64,000 bases of DNA from Jejuia sp049889775 (GCA_049889775.1 JBMHCT010000021.1:1-64000), one strand, 5' to 3'; shown: positions 53,820-62,965, counted from the first letter of the stretch. Notes: generated from the letters alone by a model not told the origin. A program made the numbers and translations.

Positions 53820-53886
53820 CGTCTTATATCTTTAAATACTATTGTATGTTTTCTGGATTTTTTTGACCCTTCGCCAAAACTGGGGG

Positions 53887-53916
53887 CAAATATACAAAGC
53901 TTTTTCGTTTCACAAA
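53887..53916 (-). promoter_or_regulatory. Complete Bacteroidetes promoter of rpmH
   Basis: On the minus strand TTTG (53913-53916), 18 bases, then TATATTTG (53887-53894). Both boxes are perfect. The start would lie about 60 bases before the ATG. Confidence 0.75.
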
Positions 53917-54031
53917 CCTATTTTAAAAATATTTTTTCCATAAAAATTTAGTTTCTTTGCACTTCAAATAAAAAAAGAGCAATTTCCCTAAGAAATGTGC
54001 CAAAAATTCAAAATAGAAAATCTAAAATACA

Positions 54032-54610
54032 ATGTTCAATAAGATTATAAAACTGATTTTAGCTGCTGGAATTTTAGCCTACGCCATATATCAATTTACC
54101 GAAGGCAATATAGGTAACGGCATATCTTTAATATTATTAGCTGGTGTTTTTGTATTTCTTTATTTTAAGAACGAGTTTATTCTGCTTTCTTTTTTAAGAC
54201 TGCGTAAACAAGATTTTGACGGTGCAAAAAAGTGGTTAGATAAAATTAAAAACCCAGAGGCAGCTTTAGTAAAAAAACAACAGGGCTATTATAATTATTT
54301 GCACGGTATTATGACGATGCAAGATAATATGAACGAATCTGAAAAATACTTCAAAAAAGCAGTGTCTTTAGGATTATCTATGAAACACGATCTGGCTATG
54401 GCCAAATTAAATTTGGCGGGAATCGCATTTTCAAAACGCCGCAAGCGAGAAGCTCAACAATTATTAACCGAAGCTCAAAAACTGGATAAACATGGTATGC
54501 TTACAGATCAAATAAAAATGATGAAGCAAAACATGAAACAAGCTGTTGGCCCTAACCAACATTTTGGCGCAGGCGGTTCTTTACGCTCTCAAAAAAGAAG
54601 AAGTAGATAA
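54032..54610 (+). CDS. Membrane protein with TPR-like C-terminus
   Basis: 192 residues. Two membrane helices (9-25 and 31-50) are followed by TPR-like helices (about 55-155: DFDGAKKWLDKI, ESEKYFKKAVSLG, EAQQLLTEAQKLD) and a basic tail ending SQKRRSR. It is a small inner-membrane protein likely displaying a TPR scaffold in the cytoplasm. The partner is unknown. Confidence 0.7.
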   Translation: MFNKIIKLILAAGILAYAIYQFTEGNIGNGISLILLAGVFVFLYFKNEFILLSFLRLRKQDFDGAKKWLDKIKNPEAALVKKQQGYYNYLHGIMTMQDNMNESEKYFKKAVSLGLSMKHDLAMAKLNLAGIAFSKRRKREAQQLLTEAQKLDKHGMLTDQIKMMKQNMKQAVGPNQHFGAGGSLRSQKRRSR

Positions 54611-54621
54611 TATTTTTATTT

Positions 54622-54709
54622 GGGCGTTACCCACAAGGGGTCGGGCTTTCACTACTCAATCCCTCCTTCGTCGGGGATTTCAAACATACCGTTCAATCCC
54701 TAACGCGGG
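54622..54709 (+). repeat. Dispersed 85-bp repeat, copy C
   Basis: Third copy, on the plus strand, starting 12 bases after the previous gene. It reads GGGCGTTACCCACAAGGGGT onward and ends CCCTAACGC. It is very close to the reverse complement of copy A. Confidence 0.85.
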
Positions 54710-54740
54710 TTTATCTGATGGATTTATCACTTAAAACTAG

Positions 54741-55178
54741 CTACTTTTCAATTTTTTCACCCAATTCAATTTCAGAATTAATGGCTAATAAATCTTTCAG
54801 GAATACCTTTCCATTTTCTGGGGATATTATTACACTGTCATATTTCCCGTAATTAATCTCGATTCTGTCTAATGAGGCAGCAGGTGTAGGATAAGCAATA
54901 ATTGAATGATATTTTCTGATCGATTTAATTTCATCAATATTTATATCCTTATTGTAAAGGAAACCAATTCTTATTTTCAATAATTTATCTTGAATAAAAT
55001 ATCTAATCGATAGAATAACATAACAAATAAAAACAAAAACTGAACCAAGGAAACATGTGTAGACTAGTATTTGAATCAGTGGCTTATTACTGATTATAAA
55101 AGAGCCAAGAGGCAAACTAAATAAAAGGAAAATAGTAAGATAAAACCCATATTCTATTTTAGATTTGTAAACCTTCAA
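54741..55178 (-). CDS. Small membrane protein with PH-like domain
   Basis: 145 residues. Two membrane helices (10-30 and 36-62) are followed by a beta-rich segment (about 70-145) with IRIGFLYNKDINIDEIKSIR and ASLDRIEINYG, the pattern of bacterial PH-domain families (bPH_4, DUF1200-like). Membrane topology puts the domain in the cytoplasm. Function unknown. It starts 8 bases after the transglycosylase gene on the same strand. Confidence 0.65.
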   Translation of the reverse strand: MKVYKSKIEYGFYLTIFLLFSLPLGSFIISNKPLIQILVYTCFLGSVFVFICYVILSIRYFIQDKLLKIRIGFLYNKDINIDEIKSIRKYHSIIAYPTPAASLDRIEINYGKYDSVIISPENGKVFLKDLLAINSEIELGEKIEK

Positions 55179-55186
55179 TCTAACAT

Positions 55187-56110
55187 CTAATTATAATACC
55201 CTTTCTCAGGAATTTCTATAAAGTATTTTTTTCTAGACTTATTATTCAAATGAGGCTCACGTAACCAAGGGTTATGAATCTTTAAAATTTTATAGTTAAT
55301 TCCAAACTTTTCAGCAAAATTGGTAAAATCTGTCACTGCAGTATCTACCTCAACTTTAAAAGTGGGAATGTGCGTATATAAATCTTTATCTCTAAAGTTA
55401 AAACCATATTTGTTTGGATGAGATAGAATTTCCTTTAGCGCTACTATCCTAAATACATAACGTCCTGTTTCTTCACCCAGTAATAAATCATAATAATCGG
55501 AAACATTTTGCTCCTTCAATCGTCTTGAAACTCCAGCATTACCTGTATTATAGGCAGCAGCTGCTAGCGTCCAAGACCCAAGTTCTTCTTTAGCCTTTAA
55601 TAAATATTTACAAGCCACTTCTGTAGCCATTTCTAAATGATAACGTTCATCAACATTTGTATTCACTTCTAAGCCATTTTCACGCCCTGTGGCTTTCATT
55701 ATTTGCCAAACACCTCTGGCGCCAGCAGGAGAAACAGCATTCGTCAATCCACTTTCAATTACCGCCAAATACTTAAAATCATCTGGCACACCATGTTTTG
55801 CCAATATCGGTTCAATTACGGGAAAATATTTTCTGGCACGCTTAAACATTAACAACCCATTAGACTGCCAATAGGTATTTACCAACAATTCTCTGTCCAT
55901 TCGTTCTAGAATATCAGGATTTTCTAGCGGCATTGCTTCACCAGCGAAAGAGAGATGCTCTGGAACCTGTAAAGCATAAACGTTATAATCATTGATTAAT
56001 TTCTTTTCGAAATTTTCATCAGTAGGCGCATCTTGGAGGGCATAAATAAAAAGTAAACATAAACTTAATAATCCCACAAACGCCAATAGCTTCTGTATTG
56101 TCTTCATCAT
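55187..56110 (-). CDS. Lytic transglycosylase, MltD-like
   Basis: 307 residues with an N-terminal membrane segment. The SLT (lysozyme-like) domain (about 95-230) carries the catalytic Glu in LAVIESGLTNAVSP, the GARGVWQIM motif and AAAYNTGNAGVSRR. It cleaves peptidoglycan to anhydro-muropeptides in the periplasm. No LysM repeats are present; the tail (about 235-307) resembles the linker part of MltD-type enzymes. Confidence 0.9.
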   Translation of the reverse strand: MMKTIQKLLAFVGLLSLCLLFIYALQDAPTDENFEKKLINDYNVYALQVPEHLSFAGEAMPLENPDILERMDRELLVNTYWQSNGLLMFKRARKYFPVIEPILAKHGVPDDFKYLAVIESGLTNAVSPAGARGVWQIMKATGRENGLEVNTNVDERYHLEMATEVACKYLLKAKEELGSWTLAAAAYNTGNAGVSRRLKEQNVSDYYDLLLGEETGRYVFRIVALKEILSHPNKYGFNFRDKDLYTHIPTFKVEVDTAVTDFTNFAEKFGINYKILKIHNPWLREPHLNNKSRKKYFIEIPEKGYYN

Positions 56111-56141
56111 TAATAAGTTTGAGATAAAGGTAAACTATTTT

Positions 56142-56807
56142 TCAATTTTCTAAAATTATACTAGGTAAATTCTCGTTAAACCACTTGTATTTGTAGAGAA
56201 TCATGGCGTGTGTTCCATTTTTCACAATGATACAATTATCTATATTTTTAATGGGAAACACACTATCATCATCTCCATGTACATGTATAATATCTGGGTT
56301 ATAATCCTCTTGACTCCAATTTAGCATACTTTCAATTGCCCAATCTAGATACTGCTGGTCGCTAACAGATAAATACATCTTGTATAAATTCAACCGTTTT
56401 TTAATCTTATCACCATAAGCGTATTTAGCCAACAAATCTATTCTACTCGCCAAATTAGTGGGGAGTAATTTGTAAATTTTAGTAGACTTAGCAAGTTGCA
56501 TGGGCGTTGGTAACTCATTTTTAGATTTCACACTCGAGACGATAATGAGCTTTTTTACCGAAATGTATTTGCTCATTTCCTGTACCAACACTCCACCAAA
56601 AGACACTCCCAAAAGCACAATATCTTTATGTTTGATTTCTTTGGTCATTCGCAAAGCATAATGACTCAAAGTCTCATTCCTCTCTGGTAAAAACCACTCT
56701 AATTTATGTATTTCAAATTGGTCTTTAGGTAATGAAATATGCTCAAAAATTAGCGGACTCGCAGCCATTCCTGGTATTAAATATACGTGTATTATGTCTT
56801 GACTCAT
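56142..56807 (-). CDS. Alpha/beta hydrolase
   Basis: 221 residues. The opening VYLIPGMAASPL is the oxyanion loop; the nucleophile elbow GVSFGG near 69 gives Ser, with Asp in HGDDDSVFP near 178 and His in NGTHAM near 198. No signal peptide. It is a soluble esterase- or lipase-like enzyme; the substrate is not evident. It lies 31 bases upstream of the transglycosylase on the same strand. Confidence 0.85.
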   Translation of the reverse strand: MSQDIIHVYLIPGMAASPLIFEHISLPKDQFEIHKLEWFLPERNETLSHYALRMTKEIKHKDIVLLGVSFGGVLVQEMSKYISVKKLIIVSSVKSKNELPTPMQLAKSTKIYKLLPTNLASRIDLLAKYAYGDKIKKRLNLYKMYLSVSDQQYLDWAIESMLNWSQEDYNPDIIHVHGDDDSVFPIKNIDNCIIVKNGTHAMILYKYKWFNENLPSIILEN

Positions 56808-56852
56808 AAGGTTTTAACCTTCAAATCACTTTAGTAGGTGGATTTTTTTTCG

Positions 56853-56860
56853 TACTTTTG
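56853..56860 (+). promoter_or_regulatory. TACTTTTG -7 box of acetyltransferase gene
   Basis: A TAnnTTTG match 73 bases before the ATG at 56933. No clear -33 element. Confidence 0.45.
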
Positions 56861-56932
56861 CACAAAGTTATAGAAATAGTATCCACTATTCTACTACAAC
56901 TCTTCTTAAAATTAAATATTTAAAACATAACT

Positions 56933-57229
56933 ATGGTTGAAGCTGCTGAATTAATTGACAATGATTTTTTACGTCAATTTGAACTAAAAATGGATGGCCA
57001 TTTGGCAAAAATTGAATACTCCCTACAAGAACGAAAAATCTTTTTAACGAAGTTGATTATTCCAGAAGAGATTAATAATGACAAATTTAAAAAAGAGTTT
57101 ATTGCTGCTGTGTTTGAACAAATTCAGGACAGAAATTTAAGCGTAATGCCTACAAGTCCAGCAATTGCAAAGTTTGTAAGAAGCAACCGAAAGTATAAAA
57201 GAATGTTACCTGTTGGGGTGAGAATCTAA
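56933..57229 (+). CDS. Small GNAT-like acetyltransferase (YidJ/NATD1 type)
   Basis: 98 residues. The order of elements (DGHLAKIEYSLQERKIFLTK, a LIIPEEI turn, then the long helix and SPAIAKFVRSNRKY) fits the short Acetyltransf_CG branch of GNATs. These lack the full four-motif fold. Activity and substrate are unknown. The gene ends before a strong terminator. Confidence 0.75.
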   Translation: MVEAAELIDNDFLRQFELKMDGHLAKIEYSLQERKIFLTKLIIPEEINNDKFKKEFIAAVFEQIQDRNLSVMPTSPAIAKFVRSNRKYKRMLPVGVRI

Positions 57230-57250
57230 AAGACAGATTTTAAAAATGTA

Positions 57251-57284
57251 AAAACCGAAATCAGTGATGGTTTCGGTTTTTTTT
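57251..57284 (+). terminator. Terminator after acetyltransferase gene
   Basis: The stem AAAACCGAAA/TTTCGGTTTT (57251-57260 with 57271-57280) has a T-run following. It lies 22 bases after the stop. On the other strand it is also T-rich and sits beyond the mtaB stop. Confidence 0.85.
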
Positions 57285-57293
57285 ATCGAAAAA

Positions 57294-58640
57294 TTAATTG
57301 GAATGCGATCCTAAAACCAGTTCAGGATGACGCACAAACTCAAACCTCACCAATCCATCTTCATCAATTTTGGTAAGTTCAACTTCACGTAAGGTATTAA
57401 CCAACTCAGGATTCCAAGGCGCTTTAACTTTAACGTAGTTTTCAGTGAATCCGTGAATATAGCCTTCTTTGTTTTCACTTTCAAAAAGAACGATTCTTTT
57501 AGTACCTAACTGACTTTCGTAGAACGCACGTCTCTTCTTTACAGATAAGCCTCGTAACATTTTACTGCGTTTACTTCTCACATTATTTGGCACTACACCA
57601 TCCATTTCTGCTGCCTCTGTATTATCCCTCTCAGAGTAAGTAAATACATGTAAATAAGAAATATCCAGTTCATTCAAGAAATTGTAAGTCTCTAAAAAGT
57701 GTTCCTCGGTTTCTCCTGGAAATCCAACAATTACATCAACACCAATGCATGCGTGTGGCATCATTTCTTTAATTTTTGAAACACGATCTACATACAATTC
57801 TCGCATGTAACGACGCTTCATTTTTTTGAGAATAGCGTTACTCCCTGATTGTAATGGCACATGAAAATGAGGCACGAAAGCTCTAGACCTCGAGACTAAA
57901 TCAATAGTTTCATTTTTTAATAAATTGGGCTCAATTGACGAAATTCGCAAACGCTCAATACCTTCAACTTTATCCAACTCAGTAACCAAATCTAAAAAGG
58001 TATGTTCGTGTTTCTTGTTACCAAATTCACCTTTACCATAATCGCCAATATTTACACCAGTCAATACAATTTCTTTAATATTCTGTTTTGAAATTTCTCG
58101 AGCATTTTTCAAAACATTCTCCATAGTATCACTGCGTGAAATACCACGAGCTAAAGGAATTGTGCAATACGTACATTTATAATCACAACCATCTTGAACT
58201 TTCAAAAAGGCCCGTGTTCTATCACCTATTGAGTAAGAACCCACATAAAAATCGGCATCTTCTATTTCGCAGGAGTACACTTCACCAAAATCGTTTTTTG
58301 TAAGATCGTTTAAGTAGTCGGTTATTTTAAACTTTTCAGTAGCACCTAGCACTAAATCAACCCCATTAACATCGGCCAACTCTTGTGGCTTTAATTGTGC
58401 GTAACACCCAACAGCAGCAACAAATGCTTCAGGATTTGTTTTTTGCGCTTGTTTTACAATGGTTTTAAAACGTTTGTCCGCATTTTCAGTTACCGAACAG
58501 GTGTTAATCACATATATATCCGCACTTTCAGAAAAATCTACACGATCAAAACCTTCATTAACAAAACTTCGAGCAATAGTGGAAGTTTCCGAAAAATTCA
58601 GTTTGCAACCTAAAGTGAAAAATGCGACTTTTTTGTTCAT
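57294..58640 (-). CDS. mtaB: tRNA t6A37 methylthiotransferase MtaB
   Basis: 448 residues. A radical-SAM enzyme that adds a methylthio group to t6A at position 37 of tRNA. The N-terminal MTTase domain has Cys11, Cys48 and Cys79 as second-cluster ligands. The radical-SAM motif is in GCDYKCTYCTIPLARG near 150, then a TRAM-like end. The last 12 residues (RHPELVLGSHSN) are encoded by a dispersed repeat (57307-57331 core), so the real C-terminus may have been replaced. Length is normal otherwise. Confidence 0.93.
   Translation of the reverse strand: MNKKVAFFTLGCKLNFSETSTIARSFVNEGFDRVDFSESADIYVINTCSVTENADKRFKTIVKQAQKTNPEAFVAAVGCYAQLKPQELADVNGVDLVLGATEKFKITDYLNDLTKNDFGEVYSCEIEDADFYVGSYSIGDRTRAFLKVQDGCDYKCTYCTIPLARGISRSDTMENVLKNAREISKQNIKEIVLTGVNIGDYGKGEFGNKKHEHTFLDLVTELDKVEGIERLRISSIEPNLLKNETIDLVSRSRAFVPHFHVPLQSGSNAILKKMKRRYMRELYVDRVSKIKEMMPHACIGVDVIVGFPGETEEHFLETYNFLNELDISYLHVFTYSERDNTEAAEMDGVVPNNVRSKRSKMLRGLSVKKRRAFYESQLGTKRIVLFESENKEGYIHGFTENYVKVKAPWNPELVNTLREVELTKIDEDGLVRFEFVRHPELVLGSHSN
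57307..57331 (-). repeat. GTCATCCTGAAC repeat inside the mtaB 3' end
   Basis: On the minus strand GTCATCCTGAACTGGTTTTA and the following bases match the dispersed repeat seen at 36170 and 58651. It supplies the last dozen mtaB codons and the stop lies just after it. Confidence 0.7.
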
Positions 58641-58650
58641 TCCTTATATT

Positions 58651-58677
58651 GTCATTCTGAACTTGTTTCAGAATCTT
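58651..58677 (+). repeat. GTCATTCTGAACTTG repeat, copy 3
   Basis: Reads GTCATTCTGAACTTGTTTCA onward, 10 bases upstream of the mtaB start. It thus lies in the mtaB leader, so one gene has related repeats at both ends. Confidence 0.65.
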
Positions 58678-58751
58678 TTAAAACTTACTTTTACCTTTTA
58701 ACTTTTGAAACTCTTCGACTGTTCTTAGAGTGATAACCCAATAAAAGACTG

Positions 58752-58759
58752 CAAAGCTA
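58752..58759 (-). promoter_or_regulatory. TAGCTTTG -7 box of mtaB
   Basis: A minus-strand TAnnTTTG match about 110 bases before the mtaB start, with a dispersed repeat between. It lies just upstream of the divergent lipoprotein gene. Confidence 0.45.
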
Positions 58760-58774
58760 CAACTAAATATCAAA

Positions 58775-60403
58775 ATGATAAAGCGCATTTCGCAACATTT
58801 AATTCACTATTTTTCAATTAGTTGTCTTACATTTTTGATTTTTTCCTGCGGCAGCGATAAAAATAAAAAAAGAGATCATTTAGTATTCCGATATAACGAA
58901 CACGCCAATATTAATACTCTAGACCCAGCATTTTCAAGAACTTTACAAGATGTTTCAGTTACCAATCAATTATTTAATGGTTTGGTTCAGCTAGATGATC
59001 AACTAAATATTTTACCCTGTATTGCTAAAGATTGGCGTATTTCAGAAGATGGCAAAATATATACGTTTCACCTGCGCAATGACATCTATTTCCATAAACA
59101 CCATCTTTTCGGAAAAGATTCTACCAGATCTGTTGTTGCCAATGATTTTACCTATAGTTTAAATCGTTTACGGGATGAAAAACTGGCAGCTCCAGGTGGC
59201 TGGGTTTTAAACAAGGTAGATGATTTTAGGGCAACTAACGATACTATTTTTGAAATTTCGTTAAAACAACCTTTCCCTGCCTTTATTGGACTGTTAACCA
59301 TGAAGTATTGTTCGGTAGTTCCTAAGGAAATAGTAAAACATTACGGTTCTGAATTTCGTTCAAACCCTATTGGTACTGGCCCATTTAAATTTAAACGTTG
59401 GGAAGAAAATGTAAAATTGGTATTTAGAAAGAATGAAAACTATTTTGAGACTGATGAAAACGGGCAGCAACTTCCCTATTTGGAAGCCATAGCATTAACC
59501 TTTTTACCTGATAAACAAAGTGAATTTTTACAATTTGCCCAAGGAAATATTGATTATCTGCAAAGTTTAGACGCCTCCTATAAGGACGAATTGCTCACTG
59601 CGGATGGAAAGTTAAGAGAAAAATACACGGAGAACGTAAACATAACAACAGGCCCGTATTTAAACTCTGAATACTTAGGGTTTTATTTGGATTCCCAAAC
59701 ACCTGAAATCCAATCGAAATTGATTAGGCAAGCCATAAATTATGGATTTGATAGACAAAAGATGATGGTGTATTTAAGGAATGGCATTGGTAGTCCCGCC
59801 AACGGAGGTTTTATTCCTATTGGTTTGCCCGGGCACAGTAAAACTATTGGGTATGACTATCAACCAGAAAAAGCCAAACAACTTATTGAGCAATTTAAAA
59901 CCGAAAGTGGTATTGAAAACCCAGAAATTACTTTGGTAACATCCAGCAATTATTTAAGTTTTTGTGAATTTATTCAACGTGAGCTGGAAAAAGCAGGACT
60001 AACTATTAATGTTGATGTGATGCCGGAAGCTACCCTACGTGCTTCGCGATCTCATGGAAAAGTAGATATGTTTAGAAGTTCTTGGGTAGCAGATTATATG
60101 GATGCTGAAAATTACTTATCGATTTTTTACAGTAAAAATTTTGCACCCGATGGCTCTAATTATTTTCATTTTAAAAATAAAACAGTAGACAGTTTGTATA
60201 ATAAGGCCTTTACAATTTTCAATATTGAGAAACGAAAGCATCTATACACTACCATAGATTCTTTAGCCATGGAAAATGCTATAATGGTACCTCTGTTTTA
60301 TGATGAAGTAGTGCGTTTTACTAGAAAAAATGTTGAAGGTTTAGGGATTAACCCTATTAATATTTTGGACCTCAGGCGTGTAAAAAAGTCTATTTTGGAC
60401 TAA
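58775..60403 (+). CDS. OppA/DppA-like ABC transporter binding lipoprotein
   Basis: 542 residues with a lipobox FLIFSC. The family 5 extracellular solute-binding fold is visible: LDPAFSRTLQDVSVTNQLF near 48, LAPD-type ISEDGKIYTFHLRNDIYFH near 90, NPIGTGPFKFKRW near 200 and a late FYSKNFAPDG. It binds peptides or similar ligands in the periplasm. No permease or ATPase genes lie near, so it relies on components elsewhere. It overlaps the convergent PD40 gene by 14 bases at the stops. Confidence 0.88.
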   Translation: MIKRISQHLIHYFSISCLTFLIFSCGSDKNKKRDHLVFRYNEHANINTLDPAFSRTLQDVSVTNQLFNGLVQLDDQLNILPCIAKDWRISEDGKIYTFHLRNDIYFHKHHLFGKDSTRSVVANDFTYSLNRLRDEKLAAPGGWVLNKVDDFRATNDTIFEISLKQPFPAFIGLLTMKYCSVVPKEIVKHYGSEFRSNPIGTGPFKFKRWEENVKLVFRKNENYFETDENGQQLPYLEAIALTFLPDKQSEFLQFAQGNIDYLQSLDASYKDELLTADGKLREKYTENVNITTGPYLNSEYLGFYLDSQTPEIQSKLIRQAINYGFDRQKMMVYLRNGIGSPANGGFIPIGLPGHSKTIGYDYQPEKAKQLIEQFKTESGIENPEITLVTSSNYLSFCEFIQRELEKAGLTINVDVMPEATLRASRSHGKVDMFRSSWVADYMDAENYLSIFYSKNFAPDGSNYFHFKNKTVDSLYNKAFTIFNIEKRKHLYTTIDSLAMENAIMVPLFYDEVVRFTRKNVEGLGINPINILDLRRVKKSILD

Positions 60404-61301
60404 AATAATAAATATCATCATCTCCCTTTCCACCACTGCGTTTTGACACTAATAATCCAGATTTCTCATCTGAAAATAATACATATGAAAAATCATCCAG
60501 AACACTATTTATAGGTCTAGGGAGCTTTTCAGCTTTTAAAAAAGCACCAGTGGAATCTATTTCACTTTTATAAATATCATAACCTCCAAAACCGTTTCTT
60601 CTATCAGAAGAAAAGTAAAGCGCATCATCAGTTATTATCGGAAACATCTCGCGACTGTATGAGTTCACCTTATACCCCAAATTAACAGGATCGCTAAATG
60701 TATTGTCTCCAAGAACATCTACTTTAAAAATGTCTGAACCACCTTTTGTAGACTGCCTACCTCCTTTAATATTCGCCGTAAAATAAAGAGTTTTGCCATC
60801 AATACTCAATGCTGGATGTCCGTAAGAAAATTTAGGTTGGCAAAAGGATAACACCTTAAAGTTTGTAAAGCCAACACCGTTTTTAAATTCACCAACTTCT
60901 AAATGAAAATTAGCTTTATTAAACTTTCCTTTCGGCATAGTTTTACTGCTGTAGGTGGTCATAATATATATCTTATTGCCATCAGCACTTATTGCAGCAC
61001 TTGTTATGGAACCTAAACCAGCTAAGGGATCAATCTTTATCTCTTCAACACCATATATTTGTCCTTGATTGTCCATTTTTCCTTTATAGATTGAAAGCAC
61101 CCCTTCGCCACTAAAAGCTACTTTTACCTTGCCGTTCTTTTTAAGTTTATAAGATGTGAAAATGACTTGATTGCCTGAAACTGGCATCACACCAAAATGA
61201 GGATATTCAGTATTGATATCGAGGTTTTTTATATCAATATCAAATTCTTGAGCAAGACCAACAAAACTGAGAAGCAGAAAGGTTAATAGCTGTAGTTTCA
61301 A
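60390..61301 (-). CDS. PD40 beta-propeller-like secreted protein
   Basis: 303 residues with a signal peptide ending GLAQ. Several WD40/PD40-like repeats are visible (ISADGNKIYIMT near 107, LSIDGKTLYFTAN near 175, ITDDALYFSSDRRNGFGGYD near 225), as in TolB and in the front part of many flavobacterial OmpA-family proteins. Here the OmpA peptidoglycan-binding domain is missing. It is probably periplasmic. The gene converges on and overlaps the OppA-like gene by 14 bases. Confidence 0.75.
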   Translation of the reverse strand: MKLQLLTFLLLSFVGLAQEFDIDIKNLDINTEYPHFGVMPVSGNQVIFTSYKLKKNGKVKVAFSGEGVLSIYKGKMDNQGQIYGVEEIKIDPLAGLGSITSAAISADGNKIYIMTTYSSKTMPKGKFNKANFHLEVGEFKNGVGFTNFKVLSFCQPKFSYGHPALSIDGKTLYFTANIKGGRQSTKGGSDIFKVDVLGDNTFSDPVNLGYKVNSYSREMFPIITDDALYFSSDRRNGFGGYDIYKSEIDSTGAFLKAEKLPRPINSVLDDFSYVLFSDEKSGLLVSKRSGGKGDDDIYYFSPK

Positions 61302-61360
61302 AATTCTAATACTTGAATTTCAAATATACAAATCTTTAAAAATTAGAGAGTTAAGAATCG

Positions 61361-62536
61361 TTATTCTCTTCGATATTTTTTTGTTTCCTCAAAAACATAC
61401 TCTAAAATTGCTTTATCTTCATCTGAAAAATCAATATTTCTTCTTTTCATTACGATTTCCACAACTTCAAAAGCTTTTTTGGTTAAATATGCTTTAAAAC
61501 CACTGTTACCTCCCCAACTAAAACTGGGTACAAAATTTCTTGGAAAACCACTACCAAAAATATTTGCACTTACACCAACTACGGTTCCCGTATTAAACAT
61601 GGTATTTATCCCACATTTACTGTGATCTCCCATCATTAATCCACAAAACTGCAAGCCTGTTTTTGCAAAACCTTCGGTTTGGTAATCCCACAGGCGTACT
61701 TCGGCATAATTATTTTTAAGATTGGAGTTATTGGTGTCAGCTCCAAGGTTACACCATTCGCCTAACACAGAATTTCCTAAAAATCCATCATGCCCCTTAT
61801 TGGAATATCCAAAAATCACTGAATTATTGACTTCACCACCAACTTTGGAATGCGGGCCAATGGTTGTGGGCCCATAAATTTTTGCACTCAATTTTACAGT
61901 TGCACCATCGCACAATGCAAAAGGACCGCGAATGACAGCGCCTTCCATTATTTCGGCATCCTTACCAATGTAAATAGGGCCTTTACTGGCGTTAAGTGTT
62001 GTAAATTCGAGGCTTGCGCCTTCTTCTAAAAAGATATTTTCAGGAGCAATTACATTATTACTTGAAGGAATAGGTTGCGATTTTCTATCCTTTGTTATCA
62101 ATTGAAAATCTTCAATTAGCGCCACTCCATTTTTTGAAAAAATATCCCAAGTATTTTCAATTTTTAAAACCTCTGCCGAAAATTCAATACCATCAAAAGA
62201 TTCAAAATCTATATGTTCCTCCCCTTCTTGTGCATAAAAAGCTATGACGTCTTCATCCTTAAAAATAGCTTGATTATGCCCTAAACTCTTAATAGTTTCT
62301 ACCAACTGTAAATTAGGCAAATACGAAGCATTAATCATTATATTTTTTGGCAGTTCTACCATTGGGTATTTTTCAGAAAGGTAGTCTTCTGTAATTGTAG
62401 TGGTAGTCGTCTTTAAATAACTTTCCCATTTTTCCCTTATAGTTAAAATACCTATACGAATATCGGCTACAGGTCTTGTGTAGGTAAAAGGCAGTAAATT
62501 ATTGCGCGAAGGCCCGTCAAAGAGAATATAATTCAT
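61361..62536 (-). CDS. GlmU-like nucleotidyltransferase-family protein
   Basis: 391 residues. The N-terminal half (1-170) is a weak nucleotidyltransferase-like domain (LPFTYTRPVADIRIGILTI near 15). The C-terminal half is a left-handed beta-helix of hexapeptide repeats (IGKDAEIMEGAVIRG, LCDGATVKLSAKIYG, VGGEVNNSVIFGYSN). The pyrophosphorylase signature GTAxR at the N-terminus is not seen, so sugar-nucleotide activity is uncertain. It is known in Bacteroidota as a GlmU-family protein. Confidence 0.8.
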   Translation of the reverse strand: MNYILFDGPSRNNLLPFTYTRPVADIRIGILTIREKWESYLKTTTTTITEDYLSEKYPMVELPKNIMINASYLPNLQLVETIKSLGHNQAIFKDEDVIAFYAQEGEEHIDFESFDGIEFSAEVLKIENTWDIFSKNGVALIEDFQLITKDRKSQPIPSSNNVIAPENIFLEEGASLEFTTLNASKGPIYIGKDAEIMEGAVIRGPFALCDGATVKLSAKIYGPTTIGPHSKVGGEVNNSVIFGYSNKGHDGFLGNSVLGEWCNLGADTNNSNLKNNYAEVRLWDYQTEGFAKTGLQFCGLMMGDHSKCGINTMFNTGTVVGVSANIFGSGFPRNFVPSFSWGGNSGFKAYLTKKAFEVVEIVMKRRNIDFSDEDKAILEYVFEETKKYRRE

Positions 62537-62539
62537 AAT

Positions 62540-62574
62540 TAAGTTCTAAGTTTAAAGTTCTAAGTTTAAAGTTG
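62540..62574. repeat. Short tandem repeat AAGTTCTAAGTTTA
   Basis: Two and a half tandem units of about 15 bases upstream of the GlmU-like gene. Similar A/T-rich tandems occur widely in such genomes. Confidence 0.5.
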
Positions 62575-62630
62575 CTCACTCAAAACCTAAAATTATAAGC
62601 AGCATTATCATTCCAATGGAGTAAAAATAA

Positions 62631-62659
62631 AAAAGCCTCTCTACAGTAGAAAGGCTTTT
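62631..62659 (-). terminator. Terminator after rpmE2
   Basis: The stem AAAAGCCTCTCTA/TAGAAAGGCTTTT has a T-rich minus-strand tail, 20 bases after the L31 stop. Confidence 0.75.
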
Positions 62660-62678
62660 CAAAAATATTTGAGTTAGT

Positions 62679-62930
62679 TTACTTTTTAAACTTTGCGTAT
62701 TTATTTTTGAATTTATCAATACGACCAGCAGTATCTACCAATTTAGACTTACCAGTATAGTATGGGTGCGATGTTCTTGAAATTTCCATTTTTACAAGTG
62801 GGTATTCAACACCGTCAACTTCTAACGTTTCATTTGTCGCCGCAGTAGATTTTGTCAAAAACACATCATCATTAGACATATCTTTAAACGCTACTAATCT
62901 ATAATTTTCTGGATGTATACCTTTTTTCAT
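62679..62930 (-). CDS. rpmE2: 50S ribosomal protein L31, type B
   Basis: 83 residues. It opens MKKGIHPENYRLVAFKDMSN, carries SHPYYTGKSKLVDTAGRIDK, and ends KKYAKFKK-like. The zinc-binding CxxC of type A L31 is absent, marking the zinc-independent type B form. It binds at the edge of the large subunit. It is a single-gene unit with its own promoter box and terminator. Confidence 0.96.
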   Translation of the reverse strand: MKKGIHPENYRLVAFKDMSNDDVFLTKSTAATNETLEVDGVEYPLVKMEISRTSHPYYTGKSKLVDTAGRIDKFKNKYAKFKK

Positions 62931-62965
62931 CGCCTTACGCTTTAAATCTTAATTTTTTAGAGGTG

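Noticed and set aside
53769..53951. Plus-strand ORF opposite rpmH
   Set aside because: It is antisense to L34 and its promoter, with no protein-like composition.
54546..54734. ORF overlapping the end of the TPR-like protein and copy C
   Set aside because: It is a frame-shifted shadow of the real gene plus repeat sequence.
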